The notes: generated by a model from the sequence alone, not told the origin. A stretch of 64,000 nt of DNA from Amaurobius ferox (GCA_951213105.1 OX578152.1:96718568-96782567); one strand, 5' to 3'; counted from the first letter of the stretch, positions 1 to 12,700 are shown. Translations and numbers: made by a program.

Positions 1-1
1 A

Positions 2-412
2 CCAGATCTGGCACCTTTGGATTTCTTCCTATGGGGTCATCTGAAGGAATTGGTCTATCGAGACCTAGTTACTACAGAAAGTGACTTAGTTGCTCATCTT
101 CATCCTGCGTGTACTTTTGTGGACACCATGCTGCAATGTGTACAGTCAGCCATTCCACGGCGCGAGCATGCATGCTTCGATATGCACAGTGGACATTTTA
201 AACATCTTCCTATGTAAACATATGCAAATATGGCTGCTCATTTTTCCAATAAAGTTGATTTTTCGTACACCGGATATGACGTCATACTTTTCTCTCGCAT
301 TTTCCTCGAAAACTATGAGTCGTAGAGGTACAGTTCTTTGGGCATTTTTATGTATTCCAAGCGAGGAATCTGGCTGTGCAGAGTTTGGGCAGTCTTGATG
401 GGGCACCCTGTA
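2..412 (+). mobile_element. 3' end of a Tc1/mariner-superfamily element with transposase C-terminus
   Basis: Bases 2-217 encode a transposase C-terminus: DLAPLDFFLWGHLKELVY, with the PLDFxLWGxLK motif of DDE (IS630/Tc1/mariner) transposases that precedes the last catalytic residue, and a tail ending in GHFKHLP. A stop at 215-217 is followed by about 190 bp of 3' UTR with an AATAAA-like signal (249-254). The element ends with GGGGCACCCTG followed by TA, which suits a terminal inverted repeat and a TA target. The 5' part is outside the window. Confidence 0.75.
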
Positions 413-434
413 CATATATATAATATATATATAT

Positions 435-465
<31 letters not shown>

Positions 466-478
466 AGTACATTTAGAG
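413..478. repeat. (TA)n/(CA)n microsatellite
   Basis: An alternating TA tract with an embedded CACACA run separates the transposon end from the reverse transcriptase scrap. Reading frames through it give only Ile-Tyr repeats. Confidence 0.9.
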
Positions 479-640
479 TTTATAAAATCTGACTCGTAAC
501 GATATAGATTTGCCATTGCAGAACTAGCAGATCCACCCTGAGGAACACCCTTAATTTGCAAATATATTTTGTTGCCTTGTATTAAGTAATTATTCAAAAG
601 AACAGACTTGAGAAGGTGGTGCACATAAGAATGATCATAT
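465..640 (-). pseudogene. Reverse transcriptase fragment (PLE-like)
   Basis: On the minus strand an open stretch of about 55 codons contains KGVPQGGSASSAMANLYRYE. This is reverse transcriptase motif B in the form (G-hydrophobic-P-Q-G-G-x-x-S-x-x-(L/M)-A-N-L-Y) also seen in the longer elements at 8.1 and 19.1 kb. The catalytic YxDD motif is absent; the sequence runs into the TA microsatellite. It has no start codon and is a dead fragment. Assignment to a Penelope-like lineage is inferred from resemblance to those two elements. Confidence 0.6.
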
Positions 641-1211
<571 letters not shown>

Positions 1212-1790
1212 CTATAAAAATGAAATTTATTTACAATAGTATGGTTTTTATAGGCACAATTTTTGTTAAGCATAGTACAAAATTAATTTCAAAATAAAAC
1301 AATATGATTACAAAATGAAACAGTTGCAAGGTTTGCTAAGAAATTCAGATTGATAGTCAATGACTTACTAAATCTGAAAAACATTACCCTAATTTCTAAA
1401 GTGTTAGCCAGACTTTTTTTTATCCATTTTAAGAATATAAATGAAAAATTTGCACTGCAACAAGAACAACAACAACAAAAAAAAAGCAGCACACATTCAT
1501 ATGGATCAGTTTTATTATGAAATATTTCATGTTTCTACAACATATAATTTAAATTTATATGAATTTTTAAATCAAGTTCTTGAAAGATTTTATGATGACT
1601 AGCCAATATTTGAAAAGATTCCAAAATTTTCATGAGCCACTGGCCAAAGTTTAAAATTGATTGAAATTTTTTACTATGGTGGCCAAATAGTCAAATTATT
1701 TTTCAAATATTTTCATCAGAATTGATTTTCTATTGTATAAATACCAGGAGTGGTGACACGTCACAATTTCAAAACACTAATTATTAACAA

Positions 1791-3052
1791 ATGACAAATC
1801 TCAAACAGATCCAAAAATTGGAAAAAGCTTTGGCAAAGTTCCTAAAGCCCTTTTTCGATGATCATTCCTTTTCTGTTAATTCTACCGAACATTTTATTAA
1901 TAACCTTTTTAATGTAAATTTTGTTCCTAATTGTACTTTTCATAGTTTCGAATTGGTTTCTCTTTTCCCTAATGTTCCCGTTGATAAAGCCATCAACACT
2001 ATAGCTAATAAACTTTCTTTGCATAGTTATAAACCCCCTTCCATCACCGCAATAACCTCTGCACTGAATATCGTGGCGGGGACCAACTATTTTGGTTTCC
2101 GTGGCGATATTTACTTACAAAATTCGGGTGCCCCTATGGGTAGTCCACTTTCTGGTATCTTTGAAGAAGCAATTTTGCAGGAACTCGAGAATGAGATTTT
2201 GCCTTTTTTATCCCCTAAACTTATTCTTTGGCAGCGTTATGTTGATGATGTGTTTTTATAATTTGGAACCATAGTTTAAATGATTTACTCAATTTACTTG
2301 ATTTAGTCAATGATTTTTATCCATCTATTAATTTTACTATAGAGCATGAATACAAATGTTCCTTACCTTTTTTAGATGTTATTGTTTCCCATAACTTTTG
2401 TAATTTTCAGTCTTCTGTTTTTTGCAAACCTACGTTTACCAACACATGCATTCCGGCTAATTCTTTTCACCCTATTTCTTCTAAAACGGCTTCCATCATT
2501 GCATATTTCAATCGCGCTTTTAATGTTAGTTCTACTGTTATTTCTTTAAATAATGAAATTGATTTAATTTTTAAATTGGGACAAGATGCAGGCTACTCTT
2601 ATGAGTTTATTCATAATATCTTCACTAAAATTCACCAAAAGTTCTTACAACCCTTTTCTAGTCTTATTCCTATTAATGATGGTTTACAGTTTAAAGCTAG
2701 TTGTCCTTACCATCCTAAAATTTTTCGTCCACTTATTAATTTTTGTACTGAATTTAAATTTAAACACGCTCATTCAGCTGTTACCACCTTATTCAATCAT
2801 ATTCGAATTGATAAATTTAAGGATAATGTTAACTTTAAAAATCTTGCCGGGGTGTATGTTGTATCCCTTCTTTCTCCGGATAATATCTATAAATTTCATA
2901 TCGGTAGTACTAAACGTACGGTTGGTATTCACTTATCCGAACATGTAAGAGACATAAAAAATGGTAAATTAACGACTACCCTTGCCCATTTTGTGAATAA
3001 AGATAATTTTCGCCCCCTTTTTCAAAAGACTTTTCGTTTGATTAGTGATTAG
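1791..3052 (+). pseudogene. Penelope-like polyprotein, 5'-truncated and frameshifted
   Basis: Bases 1791-2261 encode reverse transcriptase motifs: SFELVSLFPNVP (motif A; the usual catalytic Asp is Glu here), APMGSPLSG (motif B) and RYVDDVFL (motif C, YxDD intact). A stop just after motif C is caused by one frameshift near 2255. After it the frame is open from about 2262 to 3052 and continues with thumb and connector sequence, then GVYVVSLLSPDNIYKFHIGS and an EH..DI segment, a degenerate GIY-YIG nuclease (GVY...HIG). The family normally has about 200 further residues at the N-terminus, which are absent. With the truncation, the motif A change and the frameshift it is not expected to be active. 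Such proteins copy RNA at a nicked target. Confidence 0.85.
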
Positions 3053-3195
3053 CTGTAATAACCCCCGTTCTATCTTACTTTATGAATCCCTTTTTATTTA
3101 CTTATATCATTCTTCTATTCATAATTTTGATCCTGTTCAGGTCTTAAGTTATGCCTGGTGACTCGTTCTTGATTCCTTGCATCCTTGCATGTTAA

Positions 3196-3882
3196 CCCTT
3201 TCGCGACGGTTGGCACGCCCGCGTGTCGGCTGTGAACTTGCATTCAATGACGGACGACATGCACTCATGATGGAGAAAACTTTACCCTAAGCAGTGAGAG
3301 GCACATACGCGTGTTTTCACATGGAACGTTTTAATTTATCTACTAGATGGTGTTAAATGTTCGTGGAAACAACTTCAATATATTTTGCAGATAGTTGACC
3401 TTGGCATAAGGAGGATCCAATGAATTATTTCTCCATTTGGAGCGGTGAAAAATGGTTTTGTAATATAAACAAATAGAGCACTTTTCGCAGCATCAACAAT
3501 TTTATAATTGAGTTTCGGGTCTTGTTTTCATTTCAGCTTTATGATTTTGTTGGTGAATCATAGGAATATAAGAGAGTATTTTTTTTTTGTTTGGGTTTTA
3601 GAGGCAGTAAAATTATTCATTTATTTCGGATAAAAGAATGGGAGCAACTAACGAGTATTTTGTATTCAGATTTGTATGAAAAATATACATTAAATAGAAA
3701 ATAAATATTTTTTTTATTCCCGAAAAAAGTAGATTTCTGTGTTTAATAGGTGATTTTTAGTGAATTTTTTTCGAGAGTTAGGCTTAGCGCAAAAAAATTG
3801 CCATCCCATGGAAACAGTTCAGAAGTGAAGCGCTCCGTCCTTTGGGTCACGGCAGTTCCAGAATGTTGACGTCGCGAAAGGG
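3196..3882. mobile_element. piggyBac-type non-autonomous element, 687 bp
   Basis: It is flanked on both sides by TTAA (3192-3195 and 3883-3886), the piggyBac target duplication. The termini are 13-bp perfect inverted repeats, CCCTTTCGCGACG, and begin with CCC as in piggyBac elements. No transposase frame is present, so it would depend on an enzyme supplied in trans. It is inserted in the 3' UTR of the Penelope-like element; the sequence on its left side also occurs at about 26.86-26.99 kb. Confidence 0.9.
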
Positions 3883-4114
3883 TTAAACCTTTGCATAGTT
3901 ACATTAATTTATAATTATTTTCTAAAATTCTTATTATATATTTTTTAAACTAGTTTTTGAAATATTTATCTTTGAATTTTGTATAAATTATAATTTAAAT
4001 CAGATTTATAATCCACTACTTTATGCGGCTAACAATTTCATGATATGCAAATTTTACTTGACAATATTCAATTGTATTTAAGCACGTTGGCATCTATTTC
4101 TAATTGTATTGCCA

Positions 4115-4152
4115 CTAAAGATAAACATGGAAGATGTTTGAAAGCACTTTGG
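4115..4152 (+). ncRNA. Hammerhead-like core, degenerate, in PLE 3' end
   Basis: CTAAAGA (4115-4121; consensus CUGANGA) is followed by a 6-bp hairpin AAACAT-GGAAG-ATGTTT (4123-4139) and GAAA (4140-4143), then GCACTTTGG. This is the order of a hammerhead ribozyme core: catalytic box, stem II, GAAA, stem III strand. Two core positions differ, so activity is doubtful. PLEs are known to carry hammerhead ribozymes in their terminal repeats. Better-preserved relatives lie at 35.27 and 25.84 kb. Confidence 0.5.
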
Positions 4153-4239
4153 CTGTATTTACATCTGTAGGATGATTGTATAATAAAATGACTTTTGGAT
4201 CTGTTTGAGATTTGTCATTTGTTAATAATTAGTGATTTT

Positions 4240-5060
4240 TTTTCACCTATTTTCCAATGTATTTACACTTAGTGAGATAGAGAATGCTGATCCCAGGTCC
4301 TTATTGAACCCAGGTCCTAATTGAACCTTATTTCTGAATAATCTGCATTTATGGAAGTTGAGCAGGGTTATCAGAAAACTAAAATAGTGGCATTCACTTA
4401 GTTTTTACCTCTTTCTCTTTCACCAGAACACTTGGAATTCTCTATTACTATGTGTCTACACACTGTCATTTTGAGTTTGAATTAAAATAAGAATGTTTAT
4501 CAGCCAACCCTTCCTCTCTTACCTGTGCTACAGATTTACACATTTGAGGGCCAAGGTTATCGGTAACTATCAATCAAGTGCTGAAGAAGAAATCAGTTTA
4601 GAAAAGAAAATTTCAAATATTAAACTGTAAATTTTTTTTAAAAGATGTGTGTATGTGTGTATGCAGGCTGTGGTGGGAAATCTAAGCATTGTACGGAAGT
4701 AAAATTTTGTACAAGGGTACTTCAGGACCTGGGAACATGCACCTTTGTGTTAATTTTTTTACAATCAAATTAGTTTTAGTTATTTTATGTTTTAGAATGA
4801 TTTTGAGCAATACTCATGCAAATTGGTTCCCTAGCACATAAAAACATTATCATAGACTTTCCATCTGGACACCATCGAAGAGATCGAAAAATTCTCTTTC
4901 AAACAAACTTTAAACTTAATTCATATGATTAATAGATGAATTTTCATGAATTAACAAAATACATGCTTTTGTGTGTTTAAAAAATCCCCCATATTTATAT
5001 TGTGATATTAAAAAAATTGACTGGCAATCTGATATTAATAACTTAACAATAACTCTTTTA
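4240..5060. other. Intron sequence without recognisable feature
   Basis: This is AT-rich intron DNA. Short tandem echoes (a duplicated CCAGGTCC phrase near 4293 and 4310) and a (GT)n-like stretch near 4648 are all that stands out. No coding signal was found. Confidence 0.5.
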
Positions 5061-5064
5061 AATA

Positions 5065-5322
5065 TTACTAGGGTTCTGCCCCCTGTTCACTACACTTTGC
5101 CTCCTACTCACTGGTGCTTGAAATTTAAATTGAAAAATGGTTTATTTCACTGTATTCCCCTATTATTTCTATACAAGTGTACCAAATATCATTTTTGTAT
5201 GTTATAGTTTTTGTGGTACAAGACAGAAAAACTCAAGGGGCGTGCTGATCTTTGCCTCCTCCTAGCTGGCACTTACTGATCTCGCTTCACGAGCTGTTTC
5301 AAGCCAAACTGAAATTTAAATA
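5065..5322 (+). repeat. Interspersed repeat, family D
   Basis: This stretch contains TGAAATTTAAATTGAAAAA, ATTATTTCTATACAAGTGTA and GTATGTTATAG, which recur at about 6640-6800 and 6985-7125 and inverted at about 48475-48605. It ends with a CTCGCTTCACGAG palindrome, matched by GCTCGCGAAGCGAGC in the inverted copy. It is non-coding and unclassified. Confidence 0.55.
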
Positions 5323-5323
5323 G

Positions 5324-6623
5324 AACAAGAAAGACCAATCATGCTTAAAGCATTGATTATGAAACACTTTCCAACTTCAATGCAATTTTATTTAAAAAAG
5401 TCTAAAATGCAATACATTCCTCGGTAATATTTTAAAACTTATCACAATAATACATTAATGTATTATATTTGAAAACTTAAACCTTCTTTGAAAAAAATGC
5501 ACTTCATTCAAATGACAGCATTGAAATATAAATTGCCTGGTTTAAATATCTCTAAAATGCGATACATTCCACGGTAATATTTTTAAAACTATCATAATAC
5601 TACGATAATTTATTATATTTGAAAACTTCATCGAAAACAACTGAAATTACTTCAAATGACGTCATAGAAAAAATAACACCCCTGGATCTCTCTATAAAAA
5701 CAGCATTTCATTCATAACTTTCTCCCATTCATTTCATTCATCACAATACTATAATAATTTATTTTATTTAAAAATTAAGGCCATGGAGCTACAAGTAATT
5801 AAACTCTATGCTTAAAACTTAAGCTCGAAAAAAAATCGTCTTTCTCTTTATAAAATCAATTAATATTTCATTTATATCAGCCATGCAGACTCCATGGGCT
5901 AAATTATTTTGTGTTAAAGAAATACAGCAATTCTAATACAACTAATTCTACATATTTTGCTGTTTACATTTTACATAAGTGAAAAATAGGCTTCATTATA
6001 GAAATAGTCAAATTTGGATAATCATTTAAATTCAAATATATTGTATTTGCGTTGTTTCAGTATGTAGATGCACAGAATTTAATCAAAAATAAAGTAGTTT
6101 TAGGACGGATACAACACTCAATATGAATTAAAAAGAACTTAAAAAATCACGATTTTGAAACAAGATGGATGCCATATATCATTTTGAAGTGGGTCATGTG
6201 ATCTTTTCATATCATGGTTATGTGATCGTTTCATATAAGAGGTGTAATTATTATTTAAATTTTTATTTAAAAAACTACTGAATATATTTCGCTGAATTTT
6301 TTTTTATATATTTTATGGAACAATTTCAATATTACCTAAAATTTTCGAAGCAATTTGTGAATTTTAAATCCGCTTAAAAAATGTTTGAAAAATTAGGTCC
6401 TACAGGGCTCAATGTATTTCATTTTTTCAACCCGGGTTCAATACAAAACTAATTGGGTGATATTATTCATTTATATTTCCATAGGTCCTACAGACCGTCT
6501 GAACAACATACTAAAATTTCATTTTGATTAAGTCATTTTTACGGCAGTTATCGTGCTAATGGACAGACAGACAGAATGAACAAAGTTATAAACACTTTTC
6601 AGCTTTGTTGTAAAGTGTTAAAA
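5324..6623 (-). repeat. Family C interspersed repeat (DINE-1/Helentron-like), copy 1
   Basis: This is a full-length copy in minus orientation of a 1.3-1.7 kb family found at least eight times in the window. In element orientation it starts TTAACACTTTACAAC, which can fold with the nearby GTTGAAAAGTG, has a (GTCT)n tract about 50 bp in, and ends with an AATCAATGC/GCATGATT-type hairpin followed by GATCTTTCTTG. No protein is encoded. The layout resembles DINE-1/mini-me and bivalve pearl elements (structured ends plus GTCY microsatellite), so a Helentron-type non-autonomous origin is inferred. Confidence 0.7.
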
Positions 6624-6639
6624 ACTGCTTAATTCAGTG

Positions 6640-7125
6640 TGCTAGCCAAACTGAAATTTAAATAAAAAAACTGCTTAATTCAGTGTGCTCCCTTATTATT
6701 TCTCTACACATGTACCAAACATTATATTTTTGTATCGTATAGTTATGGTACAAGATGAAGAAATTATGTATATGCTGATATGGAAGAACATTTTTCACTT
6801 CAGAAGTTAAAGTAGAATAACTCGTAAACTGCATCAAAAAAAAAAAAAAAAAAAAAAAGCTCCAGTCTACAAAAATTCAACTATGTACGTACATATCTGC
6901 AAAACTTTGTGGCCTTGCTACTGTTAGTCTGTCCAGGACATGAACTTGCAGCTCAAATATTTTGTCTTTGACTTTGGCATTAAATGTTTCTTAAACTAAA
7001 GTTTGAATCAAAAAAACAGTTTATTTCAGAGTGTTCTCCAAACATTTCTCTACAAGTATACCAAATTTTACACTTTTATATACTATAGTTTTTGCAGAAA
7101 GAAGTAGAGAAACTCGAATATGTTA
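6640..7125 (+). repeat. Family D repeats, two partial copies
   Basis: Two pieces (about 6640-6800 and 6985-7125) share CTGAAATTTAAAT, a TTATTTCTCTACA phrase and a TATACTATAG-type phrase with the copy at 5.1 kb. A 22-nt poly(A) run lies between them at about 6837-6858. Confidence 0.5.
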
Positions 7126-7576
7126 TTTTGTTAGATTTTTTTTAAATAAAATTCATCAGAAATGTAAGGTTAATATGCTTCTTAATCATGATATTAACAA
7201 AGTTTCCCACCAGTTACAATGACAATGATGCAAATTCCTGCCATTAACACATTTGACCCCTTCCACATTTTCTTTATTTTCATCTGAATCTTCTTCCCAA
7301 ATATGCAATTCTGAATATGAATATGAATCAAAGATGAAAATTCCTACTAAACAAGTAATTCATAGGAAAACTGGATAAACGAGAATGCCACTATACACCA
7401 TTAAAAGGGCGCTCAAATCGTAGTTTCAATACTGACAAAAGTTACATTTTTTTGCGAAAATAAAATTCAAAACATTAATGTTAATGCATCTTATTTTCCG
7501 ATTTTTTGATTTTTCTAATGTTTTTGACTTAGTTTATTATTTTTCATTTTTATTTATTTATATAATTAATAAATAA

Positions 7577-7611
<35 letters not shown>

Positions 7612-7620
7612 TACTGTATG

Positions 7621-8640
7621 TTAGTCACTATAATTGGGAATGTTTTCTAAGATGTTATCGAGTGAAAGTTGATACACTGAGTTGATAATTTTAATAACAA
7701 ACTTGGGGGGATATGCATTATTAGTCGCTGTACTCAATAATTCCATAAAATGTGCTAATTTATAATATTCATCACAAATTTTATTGATTCTAAGAGCCTG
7801 GTTTATTATAATATTTCTAAATACAGATATATGCAGACAAGAGTCAAAATGTTGAATTTTTGATGTATTAAATTTAAAATCCTGTCTTTTATCATACAAG
7901 TTTATAACCATATTACAATTTTGTAAATTTAAATTTAAATCTAAAAAGTTTGCAACATTTGAGTCATTATTACTTGCATTTAATTGTAAATTTTTTGGAT
8001 AAAAGTTGGATATTATTTGGGGATACACATAAAATGTCATCTAAATATCTAAACATGTGCATATTATGCAAGCTTGGATTAATGTTTTTTTCATAGAAGA
8101 ATAAATACAGATTAGCTAACAATGATGAGGCACACCCCCCCTTGTGGGATACCAACCTGTTGTTTAAAAAAAGTACCACCATGTTGAATATAATTCTCAT
8201 AAAGAGTGAAGTTAAGTAATTTTTTAAAAAGAAAATTTGAATATTTTAGGTTGATATTATATTTTTCAAAAATTCCTAAAATAATTCTATACAGATCATC
8301 TATATTAATATTATTAAACAAATCTTTGAAATCAAAGGTATAAATACTATGAATATTAGTAAGAGTTTTCAATTTCTTAACTAATTCAAAACTGTTTTTT
8401 ACAATATGACAATTATTTGAGATTTCATCTGACAAGGATACTTCATGTAATATCTTTAATAATAATTTTCCAGCATTAGTAATGTAAGAATTATGCCCAC
8501 TGGCAATGGTTCAAAAAGCAACAGGGGATTTATGAAACTTGGGTACTAAAACAATATATATATATATATATATATTATTTAAATATTTTGAGCACATGCC
8601 AAGATCTTTATCTTTTAATAAAAAAACGTGACTTTTCAGG
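7621..8640 (-). pseudogene. PLE-like reverse transcriptase relic, copy A
   Basis: On the minus strand, pieces in different frames give a coherent reverse transcriptase: an upstream PKFHKSPVAF motif (8.5 kb), TFDFKDLFNNI (motif A with Asp), VGIPQGG then SSLLANLYL (motif B, split by a frameshift near 8125), FRYLDDILC (motif C, YxDD) and, after another frameshift near 8030, a thumb region with ANFLDLNLNL and YPPKFVIKIIN, ending in a stop at 7621. No GIY-YIG domain follows the RT, unlike the 1.8-3.0 kb element. This would fit either an endonuclease-lacking PLE or the permuted Naiad-type layout with the nuclease upstream. A (TA)n tract interrupts it near 8555. It is inactive. Confidence 0.7.
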
Positions 8641-10298
8641 GCAAGAAAGAAATAATTTGGTCAAATACGTTTTAGGATAGACTTTTTGTTATAAATTTTT
8701 CAAATGATCATTAAAAAAATTGAAAGTTTTCGAACATTAGCTCACATTTGAAATCAAGTAATAGGTTTCAGTATTTACAAATTGCAATAAATAATCATAC
8801 AATATTTCATTCAAAATGCTCTATTTGTTCATGAAATATAGCATTCACAAATTCATGGGCATATAAAAATACAGATACACAGACATCCTCAAAAACATTA
8901 GATTCAAGATCAGAGATGTTCAAATGTGTAAATTCGAATTCGATTTTTGTTTATTTTGGATTAAAAAAGTGAGATATCTCGAGAACAACGATGTTAGAGT
9001 CATTTTCTATAAAACAATCTGATGTGGGCAGAACACGACTTTCCCTATGACTTTAGTTAACTTAGCATTGTTTCTGCAATGTTAAGAAATTTTCATCAAT
9101 CTGGGGCAAAATATCGTATTTCACTAAATTCGTTTCCAAGTTTGCCCAAATTTATCGCCAAGTGTTACAAACGAATCGAGAGAAGAACTCTTCTTTATTT
9201 ATAAATGACTGTTAACAAATTGTTACGGGTCAAAATACAAAATCATTACATAAAGCATTTTCTCTCGTGAATGGAACGAACTAAATTCATGAAGATGGTA
9301 AGAAATTTATAGCATACAATTACATATGAAATATAATATTGCATATGAAAATAGTCAACCCTTTTTCAATTTTATGTGACTTTTTTTTATAAATTTAATT
9401 GAAAAAAGTGCAATATCTCGAGAACGGTTTGTGCTAGCGTTCTAACATTTGTGTCAATTGTTTTTTCATAAAAAATTACATATGAAATGATTATTTACGT
9501 AACATTGTTGAAAATTCTGATGATTTTTTTTTTAAATTTCATTCGAAAGTTTAGGGGTTTTCTAAACATTCGATTACTTTTTAAATCAATAGGCTTCTAG
9601 TATTTGCAAATTGTAATTTTTGGACCAAATTTTTGTTCATGTCTCCATAGACACCGCACACACACACACATCATCTTAAAATGATTGATTTGAGTTCAGG
9701 GATGCTTGAAAAGTGTTCTTCCATCAAAAACCCTAATTCAAATTTTTGATACCGTCACAAAACTTTCCCTATACATTAAATTATAGGAAAAAGTAAAAAT
9801 TATATGTAAAATGGGCATCTTTGTAACAGTTTGAATATATTTTAAACCTAATATTCTATGATCATTTTTTAAATTATCTATAATTATACTGGGCAAAATG
9901 GATTTTGTGGGAGACAGGATTTAATGAGTAAAGTTATGGGTTTCAAGGCACTTGCTATACCCAAGTCCTAATGTATCTTTAAGAGAGATTGAAGTTAAAT
10001 ATATTTGAAGACGGCTGCATGATGGTATGACTAAATTTTATGGTCTCTCAGGGGTTCGCAAAATTGGGGCAGATAGCAAGTTTTCTTACTGCCATTGCAG
10101 GTATTGGCTTTCTACTTTCTCTGTAATACACGGTAATGTATAGGGAAAGTATTGGAATCATGACGGAAATTGCAACTTAAGTTTTCAATAGATCTACGCG
10201 TTTTACAGACTTCTAGAACACAAAAAACTATTTTTAGTACTTATTTGTATTTTTTTTAGTATTTTTTTAGTACTATTTTTAGTATTTATTTGTATATA
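8640..10298. repeat. Family B repeats inside duplication copy A
   Basis: At least three pieces are present: a right-end piece (about 8640-8960), a nearly complete plus-orientation copy (about 9015-9795) starting ATCTGATGTGGGCAGAACAC and ending in a CTTTCCCTATACATTA...AAAAGTAAAA fold, and an inverted right end (about 10090-10298). Recurrent phrases are TATCTCGAGAACGG, TGCTAGCGTTCTAA and CACACACACATCATCTTAAA. The sequence is non-coding and the family is not recognised. Confidence 0.65.
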
Positions 10299-11625
<1,327 letters not shown>

Positions 11626-11922
11626 TTACAAAAAATAAATCAACAAGAACATTTACTATTATATCGTTGTGTATTTTATGCAGATAAATCTGTTTCAAAT
11701 TTAGCACTTTTAAGACTTGGTATTTCATACTGTATTTCTTTCATAGGATTGGGGGTTTTAGCTTCTTTTCTGTATTTCATTTTTTTTTTTAAATCTGAAA
11801 GCTCCCTTCTTTTTGTGTACAAATATGCAAATAACTAAATGGTATCTGCATTAAAAATTTTATGACTAAATAATAATTTGGCATGTTTTGACAATAGTAA
11901 TTACAGAATCAAATTTTATGTA

Positions 11923-12390
11923 CAAGGGTAATTAAAAAAGTAAAGGCAATTTTATTTTTTCATACCCACTATATAAGTTTACACAAATTTAATAATTTAT
12001 TTTTTGATAGTCATCTACACCCCTGTTACACATCTTTTGTAGTGATTTAGCAGCTTACGAATTCCCTCAGGGGAAAGGTTTTTTGGTTGGTCATTGATCC
12101 AATTATGGACTATTGCCTTGACCTCCTCATCGCTGCTGAATCTTTGGCCACATAGTGCTTCATTGAGTGGCCCGAACAGGTGGCACATACAGCTATTTCC
12201 ATATTGCACCAACATTTAATGAATTTCAGTAGGTTTGATCCCCTCTGCCCACAGAAATCTGACTACAGAACAATGTTCCTCAACAGTGCAACCAAAGAGT
12301 GGAGCATTCATCTTTACAAGATAATGATTTCAATGCAGCTAATACTAGGGTGTCGAACAAGACACGATCAGACTTGTCTGTGAAGTGTTC
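11923..12390 (-). mobile_element. Internally deleted mariner element
   Basis: In minus orientation, mariner transposase N-terminal sequence (CTVEEHCSVVRFLWAEGIKP, then MLVQYG) is joined directly to C-terminal sequence (HLFGPLNEALCGQRFSSDEE, then the WINDQPKNLSPEGIRKL region). The catalytic centre is deleted. The 3' end is CAAGGGTAATTAAAAAAG next to TA (11921-11922). The 5' terminal repeat was not found, so the right border is approximate. The element lies within the BEL/Pao integrase region and is therefore younger than it. Confidence 0.78.
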
Positions 12391-12700
12391 CTAATGTTAC
12401 ATCCAGTTCGCCCTCTATGTAAAGCTGACATGATGTAAATCTTCTGAAAGCTACCATGAAGCCTTCAATAGCCAGACTGAAAACAGCTTCTAAATGTATT
12501 GCTTTCATGTCTAAACAAATGATTCCTGTAATATATCCTTTTGTGATTTTGAACCCCATTCTTTTGAAATCTTAATTTCAGTTGGACTACAGTAATCCAC
12601 TCCAGTATGAGAAAACGGTCTAAATTAATTAATTTTAGGAGCTGGAAGATTTCCCATCAGCTGTTGAGACCTTTTAACTCTTTGACGGTGACAGATAATG
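12391..12700 (-). pseudogene. BEL/Pao integrase core remnant
   Basis: Sequence at about 12560-12680 gives QLMGNLPAPK and PFSHTGVDYCSP, the typical start of the BEL integrase core (RPFxxxGxDYxGP). About 12391-12545 gives ICLDMKAIHLEAVFSLAIEG, the strand before the second catalytic Asp. The core is then cut off by the mariner insertion. A stop separates the two pieces. Confidence 0.72.

Larger units (their letters stand above)
1775..4234 (+). mobile_element. Penelope-like retroelement (RT + GIY-YIG) bounded by 42-bp inverted repeats
   Basis: The body encodes a Penelope-type reverse transcriptase followed by a GIY-YIG-like endonuclease domain (separate entry). The outermost 42 bp at the left (1775-1816) are the perfect reverse complement of 4193-4234. 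The left arm overlaps the first codons of the remaining reading frame, so the 5' part of the element is missing and has been replaced by an inverted piece of the 3' end, an arrangement known for PLEs. The 3' UTR (3053-4192) holds a nested piggyBac-type element (3196-3882) and, near 4115-4152, a hammerhead-like core. The element sits in the intron after the KH2 first-half exon, antisense to the host gene. Confidence 0.85.
7293..10298. repeat. 3.0-kb direct duplication, copy A
   Basis: This block is nearly identical to 18253-21263 (same orientation, offset 10,960 bp at the left edge). The differences noticed are a few substitutions (near 7815 and 9283), microsatellite length near 7580-7610, small T/A-run shifts near 9530-9560 and an 8-bp indel near 9783. 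The flanks differ on both sides. At the right edge copy A stops in the middle of a family B repeat that continues intact beyond copy B, so copy B looks like the source. The block contains a PLE-like reverse transcriptase relic and several family B repeats. Confidence 0.93.

Noticed and set aside
146..472. 108-codon minus-strand frame
   Set aside because: Antisense to the transposase tail and extended only by the TA microsatellite; no homology or splice context.
1690..1740. CTGATGA...GAAA on the minus strand near 1698-1720
   Set aside because: The spacer AAATATTT cannot form a stable stem II and the region is extremely AT-rich; probably chance.
12015..12215. SETMAR-like host gene
   Set aside because: The LFGPL...QRFSSDEE sequence belongs to a mariner transposase with an internal deletion and TA-flanked terminus; no SET domain is present.
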